The position numbers and the translations under genes were made by a program. A model generated the notes under the pieces. It saw only the letters and a program-made list of their open reading frames with translations, had not been told where the DNA came from and searched no databases. Shown here one piece after another: positions 30,557 through 38,577 of a stretch of DNA of 54,468 nt (the first letter of the stretch is position 1; every line of letters begins with the position of its first letter). Origin of the DNA: Streptacidiphilus neutrinimicus (lineage in GTDB: Bacteria; Actinomycetota; Actinomycetes; Streptomycetales; Streptomycetaceae); assembly GCF_000787815.1 (NCBI RefSeq), contig NZ_BBPO01000049.1, positions 1 to 54,468 of the forward strand, in the 5' to 3' direction.

Positions 30557-31948
30557 ATGCGGCGCCTGGAACGGAGCGTGGCCCTGGTGGACGACTACCG
30601 CCTGTTCGCGGACGAGATCGCGAACGCCATCGCGGCGGGCCGGCTGCAGCCCGGCGAGCGCCTGCCGACCCAGCGCGCCTTCGCGCGCCGACGCGGCATC
30701 GCCGCGTCCACGGCCGGGCGCGTCTACGCGGAGCTGGTGCGGCGGGGCCTGGTCGTGGGCGAGGTCGGCCGCGGCACCTTCGTCCGCGCCGCCGCCGGGC
30801 TGCCCGGCGCGGGGCTGCCGCTGAGCGAGCCCTCCCGCGCCAGGGTCGATCTGGAGCTCAACTACCCCGTCGTGCCCGGGCAGTCGGCGCTGCTCGCCAC
30901 CGCCCTGACCCCGATGGTGCGCCCGGACGCGCTCGACGCCGCCCTGCGGCCGAGCCGAGCCGAGGGCACGCCCGCCGCACGCTCGGCCTTCGCCGCCCTG
31001 CTCGCTGCGGACGACCCCGGGCTGCCGGAGGGTGGTTGGCTGCCCGAGCCGGAGGCGCTGCGGTTCGCGGGCAGCGGCCGCCAGGCGCTCGCCGCCGTCC
31101 TCGCGGCGCTGGTCGCGCCCGGACAGCGGCTGGGCGTCGAGGAGTTGACGTATCCGGTGGTCAAGGCCACCGCTCAGCGCCTCGGCATCGTGCTGGTGCC
31201 GATCGCGCTGGACGGCGACGGCCTCGATCCGGACGCGCTCGCCGCCGCCCACCGAGCGGCGCCGCTGCGCGCGGTCTACCTCCAGCCCCGCGTCCACAAC
31301 CCGCTCGGCGTCACCATGCCGCCGCAGCGCCGGGAGCGGCTGGTCGAGGTGCTGCGGCGGCTCGACCTGACCGCCGTCGAGGACGCCGTCTGGGCGTTCC
31401 TCCGGCCGGACGTGCCGCCGCTCGCCGCGCTCGCGCCCGAACGGATCGTGCTGGTCGACAGCCTGTCCAAGCGCGTCGCGCCCGGCCTGAGCACCGGGTG
31501 CGCGGTGGTGCCGCGCGCCTTCCGGGAGCAGGTCACCGCGTCGCTGCGGGCGGGGAGTTGGCTGCCGAGCGGCTTCGCCCTGGAGGCGGCGTTCCGCTGG
31601 ATCGGCGACGGCACGGTGGCGCGCATCGGCGCGGCCAAGCGCGCCGATGCCACGGAGCGGCAACTCGTGGCACGCGAACAGCTTCCTGACGCGCTCCTGC
31701 GCGGCGATCCCGGGTCGTACTACTGCTGGTGGGAGCTGCCGCCCGGGTGGCACGCCGAGACCTTCGTCGCGGCCGCGGCCCGCGAGGGCATCGGCCTCAC
31801 CCCAGCCGCGGCCTACGCCGTCGGCCCGCGCATCCCGCGCGCGGCCGTCAGACTCGGCCTCGCCTCGCCGCCGCTCCCCGTCCTCGCGGAGACCCTCGCG
31901 ACCCTCGCAACCCTCGCGCGCAGTACACCGGACGTGCACATGGCATGA
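30557..31948 (+). CDS. MocR-type regulator (GntR HTH plus aminotransferase fold)
   Basis: A 463-residue fusion. The N-terminal GntR winged helix (about 8-75) has ANAIAAGRLQPGERLPTQRA and AASTAGRVYAELVRRGLVVG. A fold-type I aminotransferase domain (about 95-455) has the PLP Lys in VDSLSKRVAPGL near 304, EDAVWAFLRP near 275 and an HNPLG-like segment near 251. Such regulators sense PLP and often amino compounds without catalysis. It is divergent from the LysE-type exporter. ATG 30557 is the first codon that leaves the HTH intact; the frame is open much further upstream, but that part overlaps the exporter gene. Confidence 0.88.
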   Translation: MRRLERSVALVDDYRLFADEIANAIAAGRLQPGERLPTQRAFARRRGIAASTAGRVYAELVRRGLVVGEVGRGTFVRAAAGLPGAGLPLSEPSRARVDLELNYPVVPGQSALLATALTPMVRPDALDAALRPSRAEGTPAARSAFAALLAADDPGLPEGGWLPEPEALRFAGSGRQALAAVLAALVAPGQRLGVEELTYPVVKATAQRLGIVLVPIALDGDGLDPDALAAAHRAAPLRAVYLQPRVHNPLGVTMPPQRRERLVEVLRRLDLTAVEDAVWAFLRPDVPPLAALAPERIVLVDSLSKRVAPGLSTGCAVVPRAFREQVTASLRAGSWLPSGFALEAAFRWIGDGTVARIGAAKRADATERQLVAREQLPDALLRGDPGSYYCWWELPPGWHAETFVAAAAREGIGLTPAAAYAVGPRIPRAAVRLGLASPPLPVLAETLATLATLARSTPDVHMA

Positions 31949-31980
31949 CGCTCCGTGACATGCCCGCCTACGCTGCCCAG

Positions 31981-32313
31981 GTGACGACCTCCGACAGCGC
32001 CCTCGCAGTCGACGCCGCCCTTCGCCGATTGGATGCGGCGGTCACGCACGACAATCCCGAGCAACTGGGGTCCGCATAAACCGAGTTGACCGTGCTGTCT
32101 GTGAGCGCGCTGAACGCCCACGCCGCCCGGCTCGGCCCTCACCTCGTCCGGCAGCCGCGGTCCCTGCCCGCGTGGCACGCGGCCGCCTACGCCGAGCTGG
32201 TGGGCCAATCGGCGGACGGCGGCGCCGACGCCCTCGTCTGCGCGCCGCCGGTGCTGCGGGGGCTGCGCAGGCTGCGGGAAAGCCTGCTGGGGGCAGAGGA
32301 GTTGCTGATCTGA
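31981..32313 (+). pseudogene. Small unknown gene interrupted by TAA
   Basis: GTG 31981 opens MTTSDSALAVDAALRRLDA and runs 32 codons to TAA at 32077-32079. The same frame continues TELTVLSVSALNAHAARLGP to TGA at 32311-32313. The two pieces read as one helical protein of about 110 residues with a nonsense codon, though they could be two small genes (the second from TTG 32086 or GTG 32092). I do not recognise the family. The next frame starts at this stop (TGATG). Confidence 0.4.
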
Positions 32314-32522
32314 TGCTCGGGTCGCGTCGGTTCGGGGAGGAGGAGCCTCCGGAGCCCGCGGCCGTGCCCGACCCCGACCTCCAGGCCCGCCTCGACGAGT
32401 CCTGCCCCGACCTCTGGCACTCCTCCTACCTCGGCTGGCTGGCCCTGCACCGCTGGTCGGCCGCCGCCGTGCCGATCCTCGCCGACGCGCGGGGCCTACG
32501 GGGACGTGCGGCCGCTCCGTGA
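32313..32522 (+). CDS. Small unknown protein coupled to the upstream frame
   Basis: A 69-residue frame from ATG 32313, overlapping the upstream stop as TGATG. It has an acidic, Pro-rich first half (RFGEEEPPEPAAVPDPDLQA) and a hydrophobic second half (LWHSSYLGWLALHRWSAAAV). No motif is recognised. It may be the truncated 3' portion of a longer gene in the same decayed neighbourhood. Confidence 0.35.
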   Translation: MLGSRRFGEEEPPEPAAVPDPDLQARLDESCPDLWHSSYLGWLALHRWSAAAVPILADARGLRGRAAAP

Positions 32523-32610
32523 GCCGTCCGACGGCGGGTGACGTCGATCTGTCGTCCCTGTGCCCTCAATTCCCGTGCGCCGACGACCCGGTTCTGTTTG
32601 GCTGGCCCGC

Positions 32611-33439
32611 ATGGATCACGGCATCGTCGTCTTCAACGGGTGCGGCGTGAGCCCCGTCCGGATCGCGCGGGAGGTCGCCGAACGCGGCTTCGAGTCGCTG
32701 TTCTTCCCCGAGCACACGCACGTCCCGGTCGCCAGCCGTCGGCCGGACGGGCGTTCGGCCGAGGGCTACGCCCACTCCTACGACCCGTTCGTCGCGCTCG
32801 CGGCGGCCGCGGCGGTGAGCGCGACGCTGACGATCGGCACCGCGGTGTGCCTCGTCACCCAGCGGGACCCGATCACGACGGCCAAGGCCGTCGCCAGCCT
32901 GGACCAGCTCGCCGACGGCCGGTTCGTCTTCGGCGTCGGCGCCGGGTGGAACCGGGCTGGAGCTGGCCAACCACGGCACCGACCCGCGCACCCGGATGGC
33001 GCTCCTGGCCGACCGGGTCCACGCGATGCGGGTCGCCTGGGCCGAGGACGAGGCCGAGTACCACGGTGAGCACGTCGACTTCGACCCGCTGTGGTCCTGG
33101 CCCAAGCCCGTGCGGCGCCCGCACCCGCCGGTGCTCGTCGGCGGCAACGGGCCGGGGGTGGAGGACCGGGTGCTCGCCTTCGGGGACGGGTGGATGCCCC
33201 AGTGCGCGCCGCTCGCCTCGGTGGAGGAGCTGGCCGGCCGCGCGACGCGACTGCGCCTGCGGGCGGCGCAGGCCGGACGGGAGCGGCCGTCGGTTACGCT
33301 GTTCGGCGTCCCGAACGACCCGGTGCTGGTCAAGCGGTTCGCGGAGGCGGAGGTTGACCGCTGTCTCTTCCCGGTCCGTGCGGACGACGAGGGCGAGCTG
33401 CTGAAGCAACTCGACGAGGCGGCGGCGCTGCTCGGGTGA
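32611..33439 (+). pseudogene. LLM-class F420-dependent oxidoreductase, frameshifted
   Basis: The first frame from ATG 32611 gives a luciferase-like start (GIVVFNGCGVSPVRIAREV, ERGFESLFFPEHTHVP, AVCLVTQRDPITTAKAVASL) up to VGAGWNRAG. The protein then resumes in another frame as ELANHGTDPRTRMALLADRV, HVDFDPLWSWPKPVRRPHPP and VLVGGNGPGVEDRVLAFGDG, through to TGA at 33437-33439. A single frameshift between about 32953 and 32962 breaks an otherwise complete, roughly 275-residue TIM-barrel reductase that would use F420. Conservation on both sides is good, so a recent mutation or a sequencing error is likely. Confidence 0.75.
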
Positions 33440-33480
33440 GGCGTGCTCGTGGTGGCCCGTCCGGCTGATGCCGAGATCGC

Positions 33481-34674
33481 TCAGCCTGGCCCTGGCCGCG
33501 CGGTCGCGGCCTGGGCCGACGGCGGGGTCGGTGGCGGTGGGGGAGTCGTGGGCGCGTTGCGGGCGGCGATGGCCCCGGCGGCCGTCGCGGCGGCGACGGA
33601 GACGAGGGCGCCGAGCAGCAGCGCCGCCGACTCGCCCGGACGCAGCAGGTGGAGCTGGGTGCCCAGCGTCGCGGCCGCGACCGGAACGCCCAATTGCGCC
33701 GAGGCGAGGACGCCGTGGCTGAGCGGCTGGCCGGTCAGGCGCATCGAGGCGTGGGCGAGGATCGTGGCCGCGCCCAGGAGCAGGCCCAGCACGATCGCGG
33801 ACGGGTGGCTGCCGAGCTGACGCAGGTCCAGGGAGGCGCCGAGCCAGACGAAGAAGAGCGGTCCCAGGAATCCCTCGGTGAGCGCGAACAGCTGCCGGGC
33901 GAGCCGGCGCGGCTCGCCGATCGCGGCGACGACCAGCCCGAACGAGAACCCCGCGAGCATGATGGAGACGTGGGTGTGCGTCGCCAGCGCGGCGAGCGCG
34001 AACACGATCGCCAGACTGATCCGCAGCTCGATCGCGAACTTGCGCTCTTTCGAGAGCCGGTGGAGGCGTCGATGCCACCCTCGCCGCTCCGCCTCACGCA
34101 GCGCCAGGAACAGCAGCACCGCGCAGCCGAGCACCGCCGCCGCGCCGAGCGCGGAACGCGCCGCATGGGCCGGGTCGACGGCCAGGGGCAGCGCGACGAT
34201 GCACGCGGTGTCCGCGACCGCGATCTGCGGCAGCAGGGCCAGCACGGACGGCCCGCCGAGGTGCAGCGCGTCGATGATCGGCAGGATCAGCGCGGCAGAG
34301 GACGACGCGATCAGCACCGCGTACAGGGCGGTGTGCCCGGTGTCGAACCCCCGCGAGAGCGCGAAGGCGGGCACCACGCCGACCGCCGCGACGGCGACCG
34401 CTCGCAGCAGGCCCTTGAGCAGTCCGCTCCGCAGCGCCCTGTCCCGGACGGGGACGTGCGCGCCCGCGACGAACATGATCAGCGCGAAGCCCATGTCGGC
34501 GAGGAAGGCGAAGGTCTTGTCCCCGGAGTGCAGGTACCCCGCGAAGGTCGGACCGAGCAGTACGCCGGCCGCCAACTCGCCGATGACGACCGGGACCCGC
34601 CAGCTCGCGCGCAGCGCGATCAGCGGGCCGAGCATCCCGGCCACCATGATGACCGCCAGGGTCGAGAAGTCCAC
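33481..34674 (-). CDS. CPA2-family cation/proton antiporter
   Basis: A 397-residue membrane protein with about 12 helices. Family marks include VIGELAAGVLLGP near 30-42, FLADMGFALIMFVAGAHV near 57-74, LPQIAVADTACIVALPLA near 147-164 (acidic ion-binding Asp) and EGFLGPLFFVWLGASLDL near 268-285. The C-terminus is a Pro/Ala-rich tail. It lacks the cytosolic TrkA domains found in KefB/C. It probably exchanges Na+ or K+ for H+. Confidence 0.9.
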   Translation of the reverse strand: MDFSTLAVIMVAGMLGPLIALRASWRVPVVIGELAAGVLLGPTFAGYLHSGDKTFAFLADMGFALIMFVAGAHVPVRDRALRSGLLKGLLRAVAVAAVGVVPAFALSRGFDTGHTALYAVLIASSSAALILPIIDALHLGGPSVLALLPQIAVADTACIVALPLAVDPAHAARSALGAAAVLGCAVLLFLALREAERRGWHRRLHRLSKERKFAIELRISLAIVFALAALATHTHVSIMLAGFSFGLVVAAIGEPRRLARQLFALTEGFLGPLFFVWLGASLDLRQLGSHPSAIVLGLLLGAATILAHASMRLTGQPLSHGVLASAQLGVPVAAATLGTQLHLLRPGESAALLLGALVSVAAATAAGAIAARNAPTTPPPPPTPPSAQAATARPGPG

Positions 34675-34735
34675 GCGCCGTCACCCTTCACCGCTGCTCC
34701 GCCCGGGGAAGCGTAATGCGCCGCAGGCCCCGCCG

Positions 34736-34821
34736 GGGTCGGCCCGCGCCGGGGGTCGGGGTCAGACCGAGCGGGGCCAGGGTCGGCCCGCGCCGGGGGT
34801 CGGGGGCAGTCCGAGCGGGGC
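34736..34821. repeat. Two 42-bp direct repeats, 44-bp period
   Basis: Positions 34736-34777 and 34780-34821 share the pattern GGGTCGGCCCGCGCCGGGGG ... CCGAGCGGGGC with two substitutions. They fill the space between the antiporter start and the stop of the OB-fold gene. They may act as a hairpin-rich spacer; no protein-binding site is recognised. Confidence 0.75.
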
Positions 34822-34826
34822 TGCGG

Positions 34827-35237
34827 TCAGGCGCAGGCGCGGAAGACCGGCAGGTGGGTGTGCGGGGCCGGGGGAGCCAGGCGCACCCGGGTGCCCTCGG
34901 GCACGGTGCCCGGCAGCGCGTCGTCGAGGGACGCCTGCACGGTGAAGCCCTCCTCCATCACGACCAGGCAGATCGTCTCACCGTCGGTGTACTGGCGGTG
35001 GCGCGGCGTCAGCAGCCGGTGCACGATGCCGGAACCGGCGCTGGCCTGCTCCTGCAGCTCCGACGAACCGCAGATCGGGCAGAGCAGGGTGGCGCGTCCG
35101 GTGGCCGAGCCGCACCAGCCGCACCGGTGGTAGCGCAGGACGGGCGCGGACTCCTCGTCGCCCGTGGGGGCGGCGGCGAGGGGCTGCGTCGACAGCAGGG
35201 TGAGCGACGAGGACGGAGCAAGGGTGGAAGAGGGCAT
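34827..35237 (-). CDS. DUF35-like OB-fold protein with zinc ribbon
   Basis: A 136-residue protein. A rubredoxin-like ribbon supplies two Cys pairs (YHRCGWCGS near 44-49 and LLCPICGSSEL near 58-63), then an OB fold (GIVHRLLTPRHRQYTDG, ICLVVMEEGFTVQASL, VPEGTRVRLAPPAP). DUF35-type proteins accompany thiolases or acyl-CoA enzymes and act as their accessory subunits. The promoter carries the same GGCACTCAGTGCC palindrome pair as the acyl-CoA dehydrogenase operon, so it belongs to the TetR regulon despite lying on the other side of the regulator. Confidence 0.75.
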   Translation of the reverse strand: MPSSTLAPSSSLTLLSTQPLAAAPTGDEESAPVLRYHRCGWCGSATGRATLLCPICGSSELQEQASAGSGIVHRLLTPRHRQYTDGETICLVVMEEGFTVQASLDDALPGTVPEGTRVRLAPPAPHTHLPVFRACA

Positions 35238-35298
35238 GAGGGCTCCAGTGAACGGGGTGGTGGGGTCGTTCAGCGGCGCAGTGCCGGTTCGACTGTAT

Positions 35299-35333
35299 GG
35301 CACTCAGTGCCCCACGTAAAGGCACTCAGTGCC
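35299..35333. promoter_or_regulatory. Paired TetR operators upstream of the OB-fold gene
   Basis: GGCACT-C-AGTGCC occurs at 35299-35311 and 35321-35333, 22 bp apart (two turns). The same element, with G at the centre, lies twice before the acyl-CoA dehydrogenase gene. Confidence 0.75.
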
Positions 35334-35416
35334 CTCCCCTTTCGGGCCCTCCCCGCCGGCTCCCCTTCGGGCCCCTCTCCGGCGCCCCTCCGGTCCCGTT
35401 CGGGTCCCGGTCCGGT

Positions 35417-36202
35417 CTACTGCCCGAGTGCGCCCTCGACGTCCTTGACGACCTGCCACAGCGGAGTGCCCTTGCGTGCGAGCAGTACCACGACCTGCTC
35501 GTCCTGGTCGCTTCGCCCGTTGTCGCCGTCCGCCCGCGCCGTTGCGGTGGCGGCGCCCGCGCTCCCGTCCGCCGGGACGCCTGTAGACGGACCTGCGGAC
35601 GGGCCGGCCGGGGAGAAGGCGCGGGCGACGTAGCCGAGCGCCTCGTCCATCGCCGCCTGCACGTCGCCCTCGCCGCCCGCGCGCAGCCAGGTCCGCAGCG
35701 CGTGGTTGTGCGCGGCGACCACCGCGGCCGCCACCACGTCCGCGCGCAGCGCCCCGTCGGCCTGTTCCGCGCCGCGCCTGCGCAGGTGCTCCGCGAGGGC
35801 GCGCTCGTAGCGCCACACCACCGACAGCTCGTGCGCGCGCAGCCCCGGGACCTCGCGGGTCAGCCGGTAGCGCTGCACGGAGAAGAGCGGATCGGCCGCG
35901 TACATCCGCAGCACCAGCCGGGACGCGTCGCAGACCTGGGCGACCGGGTCGCCGTCGAGGGGTGCGGTGCGCAGGAACTCGGTCATGTCGACCAGGCAGC
36001 CCTCGTGGTCGGGGAAGACCACGTCCTCCTTGGAGGGGAAGTAGCGGAAGAACGAGCGGCGTCCGACCCCGGCCAGCGAGACGATGTCGTCGATCGTGGT
36101 CTGCTCGAAGCCGCGGTCGAGAAAGAGCTGGAACGCGGCGTGGACCAGCGACTCCCGCATGGTCGGCTTGGCGTCGTCCCCGGTGCTCACAGCTGCTGCC
36201 AT
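35417..36202 (-). CDS. TetR-family regulator of acyl-CoA dehydrogenase genes
   Basis: A 261-residue TetR regulator. The HTH (about 15-60) has RESLVHAAFQLFLDRGFEQT, TIDDIVSLAGVGRRSFFRYF and PSKEDVVF. The ligand domain follows, ending in an Ala/Gly-rich linker and a tail with VVVLLARKGTPLWQVVKDVE. Flanking genes carry GGCACTNAGTGCC palindromes on both sides, so the protein probably represses both and itself, released by an acyl-CoA. A GTG at 36190 is an alternative start; ATG 36202 has TACGTT 12 nt upstream on its strand. Confidence 0.88.
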   Translation of the reverse strand: MAAAVSTGDDAKPTMRESLVHAAFQLFLDRGFEQTTIDDIVSLAGVGRRSFFRYFPSKEDVVFPDHEGCLVDMTEFLRTAPLDGDPVAQVCDASRLVLRMYAADPLFSVQRYRLTREVPGLRAHELSVVWRYERALAEHLRRRGAEQADGALRADVVAAAVVAAHNHALRTWLRAGGEGDVQAAMDEALGYVARAFSPAGPSAGPSTGVPADGSAGAATATARADGDNGRSDQDEQVVVLLARKGTPLWQVVKDVEGALGQ

Positions 36203-36247
36203 GTGCAGAACGTAACACCAGACAGGGGTCCGGAGCTCCCCCAGGAT

Positions 36248-36283
36248 GGCACTGAGTGTGCATAATCGAGGGTACTGAGTGCC
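36248..36283. promoter_or_regulatory. Paired TetR operators upstream of the acyl-CoA dehydrogenase gene
   Basis: GGCACTGAGTGTG (36248-36260) and GGTACTGAGTGCC (36271-36283) are half-matching copies of the GGCACTNAGTGCC palindrome, 23 bp apart, on the promoter of both this gene and the divergent TetR gene. Confidence 0.7.
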
Positions 36284-36324
36284 ATACGGGTGCCGAGGGG
36301 CGCCGACAGATCTCGGGAGCGAAC

Positions 36325-37476
36325 GTGAGCGCAGATTTCGACCTGTTCCAGATCTCCGAGGAGCACCAGATGCTCCGGGAGACGGTCCGGGGCCTGGCCG
36401 AGGCGAAGATCGCCCCGTTCGCCACCGAGGTGGACGAGCAGGCTCGCTTCCCCCAGGAGGCGCTCGACGCGCTCGTCGCTTCCGACCTGCACGCCGTCCA
36501 CGTCCCGGAGGAGTACGGCGGCGCGGGCGCCGACGCGCTCGCCACCGTGATCGTGATCGAGGAGGTCGCGCGCGTCTGCGTCTCCTCCTCGCTGATCCCG
36601 GCGGTGAACAAGCTCGGCTCCCTCCCGGTGATCCTCTCCGGCTCCGAGGAGCTCAAGAAGCAGTACCTCGCCCCGCTGGCCAAGGGCGACGCGATGTTCT
36701 CCTACTGCCTCTCCGAGCCGGACGCCGGCTCCGACGCGGCCGGCATGAAGACCCGCGCGGTGCGCGACGGCGACGACTACGTCCTCAACGGCGTCAAGCG
36801 CTGGATCACCAACGCGGGCGTCTCCGAGTACTACACGGTCATGGCCGTGACCGACCCCGAGAAGCGCTCCAAGGGCATCTCCGCGTTCGTCGTCGAGAAG
36901 GGCGACGAGGGCGTCTCCTTCGGCGCGCCGGAGAAGAAGCTCGGCATCAAGGGCTCGCCGACCCGCGAGGTCTACTTCGACAACGTCCGCATCCCGGCGT
37001 CCCGCATGATCGGTGCCGAGGGCACCGGCTTCGCCACCGCGATGAAGACCCTCGACCACACCCGCATCACCATCGCCGCCCAGGCCCTCGGCGTCGCCCA
37101 GGGCGCGCTCGACTACGCCAAGGGCTACGTCAACGAGCGCAAGCAGTTCGGCAAGGCGATCGCCGAGTTCCAGGGCATCCAGTTCATGCTCGCCGACATG
37201 GCCATGAAGCTCGAGGCCGCCCGCCAGCTCACCTACGCCGCCGCGGCCAAGTCCCAGCGCGTCGACTCCGACCTCACCTTCTTCGGCGCCGCGGCCAAGT
37301 GCTTCGCCTCCGACGTCGCCATGGAGGTCACCACCGACGCCGTCCAGCTCCTCGGCGGCTACGGCTACACCCGCGACTACCCGCTGGAGCGCATGATGCG
37401 CGACGCCAAGATCACCCAGATCTACGAGGGCACCAACCAGGTGCAGCGGATCGTGATGGCGCGCAACCTGCCGTAG
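36325..37476 (+). CDS. Acyl-CoA dehydrogenase
   Basis: A 383-residue FAD-dependent acyl-CoA dehydrogenase of normal length. Visible signatures: VPEEYGGAGAD near 55, FSYCLSEPDAGSDAAGMKTR near 124 (FAD loop), WITNAGVSEYYTVMA near 161, RKQFGKAIAEFQGIQF near 270, and the C-terminal catalytic block QIYEGTNQVQRIVMARNLP with the base Glu near 366. It oxidises acyl-CoA at the alpha-beta carbons. GTG 36325 has GGGAG 6 nt upstream. It is controlled by the TetR regulator just upstream. The last 66 bp of the gene are repeated 6.6 kb away at 44098-44163. Confidence 0.95.
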   Translation: MSADFDLFQISEEHQMLRETVRGLAEAKIAPFATEVDEQARFPQEALDALVASDLHAVHVPEEYGGAGADALATVIVIEEVARVCVSSSLIPAVNKLGSLPVILSGSEELKKQYLAPLAKGDAMFSYCLSEPDAGSDAAGMKTRAVRDGDDYVLNGVKRWITNAGVSEYYTVMAVTDPEKRSKGISAFVVEKGDEGVSFGAPEKKLGIKGSPTREVYFDNVRIPASRMIGAEGTGFATAMKTLDHTRITIAAQALGVAQGALDYAKGYVNERKQFGKAIAEFQGIQFMLADMAMKLEAARQLTYAAAAKSQRVDSDLTFFGAAAKCFASDVAMEVTTDAVQLLGGYGYTRDYPLERMMRDAKITQIYEGTNQVQRIVMARNLP

Positions 37477-37735
37477 GGTGAAAGCGCAGGTCAGCGGCCT
37501 TATAGCGCCAGATTGCACCACCAGGACAGGCGCCCTTCCGACCCCGGAAGGGCGCCTGCCTGCGTAGATCCGTGAGATCTACGAGGGCACCAGCCTGGTC
37601 CCTTGTTTCATGTGGGTTGGCGTTCTTGTGTCAGTGCAGGTCAGCGGCCTGCCCGACGTGCGGCCAAGGGGGGTTGAGTCGATATCAGGGCACGGCTGAA
37701 GCCGTCGTGTTGCGTGTATGTTGCGTGGGAGGTGG
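37413..37735 (+). repeat. Left copy of a direct repeat bounding the 37-44 kb island
   Basis: This stretch covers the last 64 bp of the acyl-CoA dehydrogenase gene, its terminator and downstream DNA with a GTTGCGT motif pair (37706-37735). Its counterpart is 44098-44410. The first 66 bp match at 63 positions, the terminator stem is conserved, and later blocks (CTGCGTAGAT..., AGGTCAGCGG, ATGTTGCGT) match in order with gaps. A second, partial copy of the acd core (GAGATCTACGAGGGCACCAG) lies at 37574-37593. Confidence 0.75.
37528..37557. terminator. Terminator of the acyl-CoA dehydrogenase gene
   Basis: AGGCGCCCTTCCG pairs perfectly with CGGAAGGGCGCCT (13 bp, loop ACCC). A similar but imperfect hairpin is found in the right repeat at 44204-44233. 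Confidence 0.85.
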
Positions 37736-37817
37736 AGCACAGGTCGGGGACAACCACCGAAGGTCCTAGGGGCTTGCTGCTGCGGGTCGGATGTCGGGCG
37801 GGAAGTGACTACGGAAA
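37558..37817. other. Non-coding stretch at the island's left edge
   Basis: No gene is supported. It holds a partial copy of the acd 3' core at 37574-37593, a second AGGTCAGCGGCC block at 37638-37649, and the GTTGCGT pair near 37709 and 37720. These may be recombinase arm sites or remnants of repeated insertions. Confidence 0.5.
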
Positions 37818-37970
37818 GTGACCTTCCTCAAGTCCTCTACAGTGCGGCTCGGGGAGGCCAAGGCTCTCGTCGAGGAGCGTCAGATCGTAATTCCCGACGC
37901 CACGGGCGAGGCCATTAAGGACTGGCGGCGCGTGATCGAGTACGCCAAACGGCAAGATGCCCCAGGCTGA
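37818..37970 (+). CDS. Small unknown ORF at the island's left end
   Basis: A 50-residue frame from GTG: VTFLKSSTVRLGEAKALVEE and RQIVIPDATGEAIKDWRRVI, then a short tail EYAKRQDAPG. It reads like natural protein (charged helix, strand, helix) rather than chance frame, and codons are less GC-biased than in flanking chromosomal genes. It is probably the remnant of a larger mobile-element gene; I do not recognise the family. Confidence 0.35.
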   Translation: MTFLKSSTVRLGEAKALVEERQIVIPDATGEAIKDWRRVIEYAKRQDAPG

Positions 37971-38187
37971 ATCGAAGGTCCGACGAGGGCCGCTGATGCC
38001 GTGTTCCCCGGCGGCGAGCTGAGCGCCCGGCATGTACAGAGAGTGACTGTTGGCCAGCCGGGATCTGGCGGGGGCGGCAGGTATCAGCATGGGTCGTCGA
38101 CGCCTCCGGGGCGGCTCCAGAGGTCGACAAAGGTTCTGCTGTCTGTGCCGTGCTTCGCTGCCGAAGCTGGGCTGACGGTCGTGTGTT

Positions 38188-38416
38188 CTAGAGGTCGAGC
38201 ACGATGTCGGTCAGCGGTCGTGAGCAGCACAGCAGGACGTTTCCGGGGGTCGCCCCCGTGCCCGGCGAGATCACCCTGCCCGTCGCCGTCGACGTTCAGC
38301 CGGCGTACCCGGCTGGGACCGGTCACGGGACGTTTCCACACACCTGTGTGCACGGTCTTGCCCTGCCAGCCCACGTCCTGGGGCCTGCTGACGTTCACCG
38401 ACACCAAGGTGGCCAT
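38188..38416 (-). pseudogene. MOSC-ferredoxin-reductase remnant with a giant internal deletion
   Basis: From ATG 38416 the minus strand reads MATLVSVNVSRPQDVGWQGK, then RPVTGPSRVRRLNVDGDGQG and DLAGHGG, which is the N-terminus of the intact MOSC fusion protein at 50246-52051. After HGG the frame shifts and the next residues are ATPGNVLLCCSRPLTDIVLD-L-stop, matching that protein's C-terminus (ALVCCSRPGEDVVLDL). About 525 of 601 residues are missing, with the join at a run of G and C that could be microhomology. It is a clear pseudogene of a paralogue. Confidence 0.8.
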
Positions 38417-38577
38417 CCGGCCACCCCCGTTCAGGCGGGAGCAGTAACAGATGCCAGGCTAGCCGCCCCGAGCCGCCGTGCAACTTTCGGGCTCCTGCCG
38501 AACCGAAGACACTGGCGAAGTGAGCCATGGTGATCCCGCCCGTCGCACCTGCCGGGCGGACCACTGCAGGCCGACCG

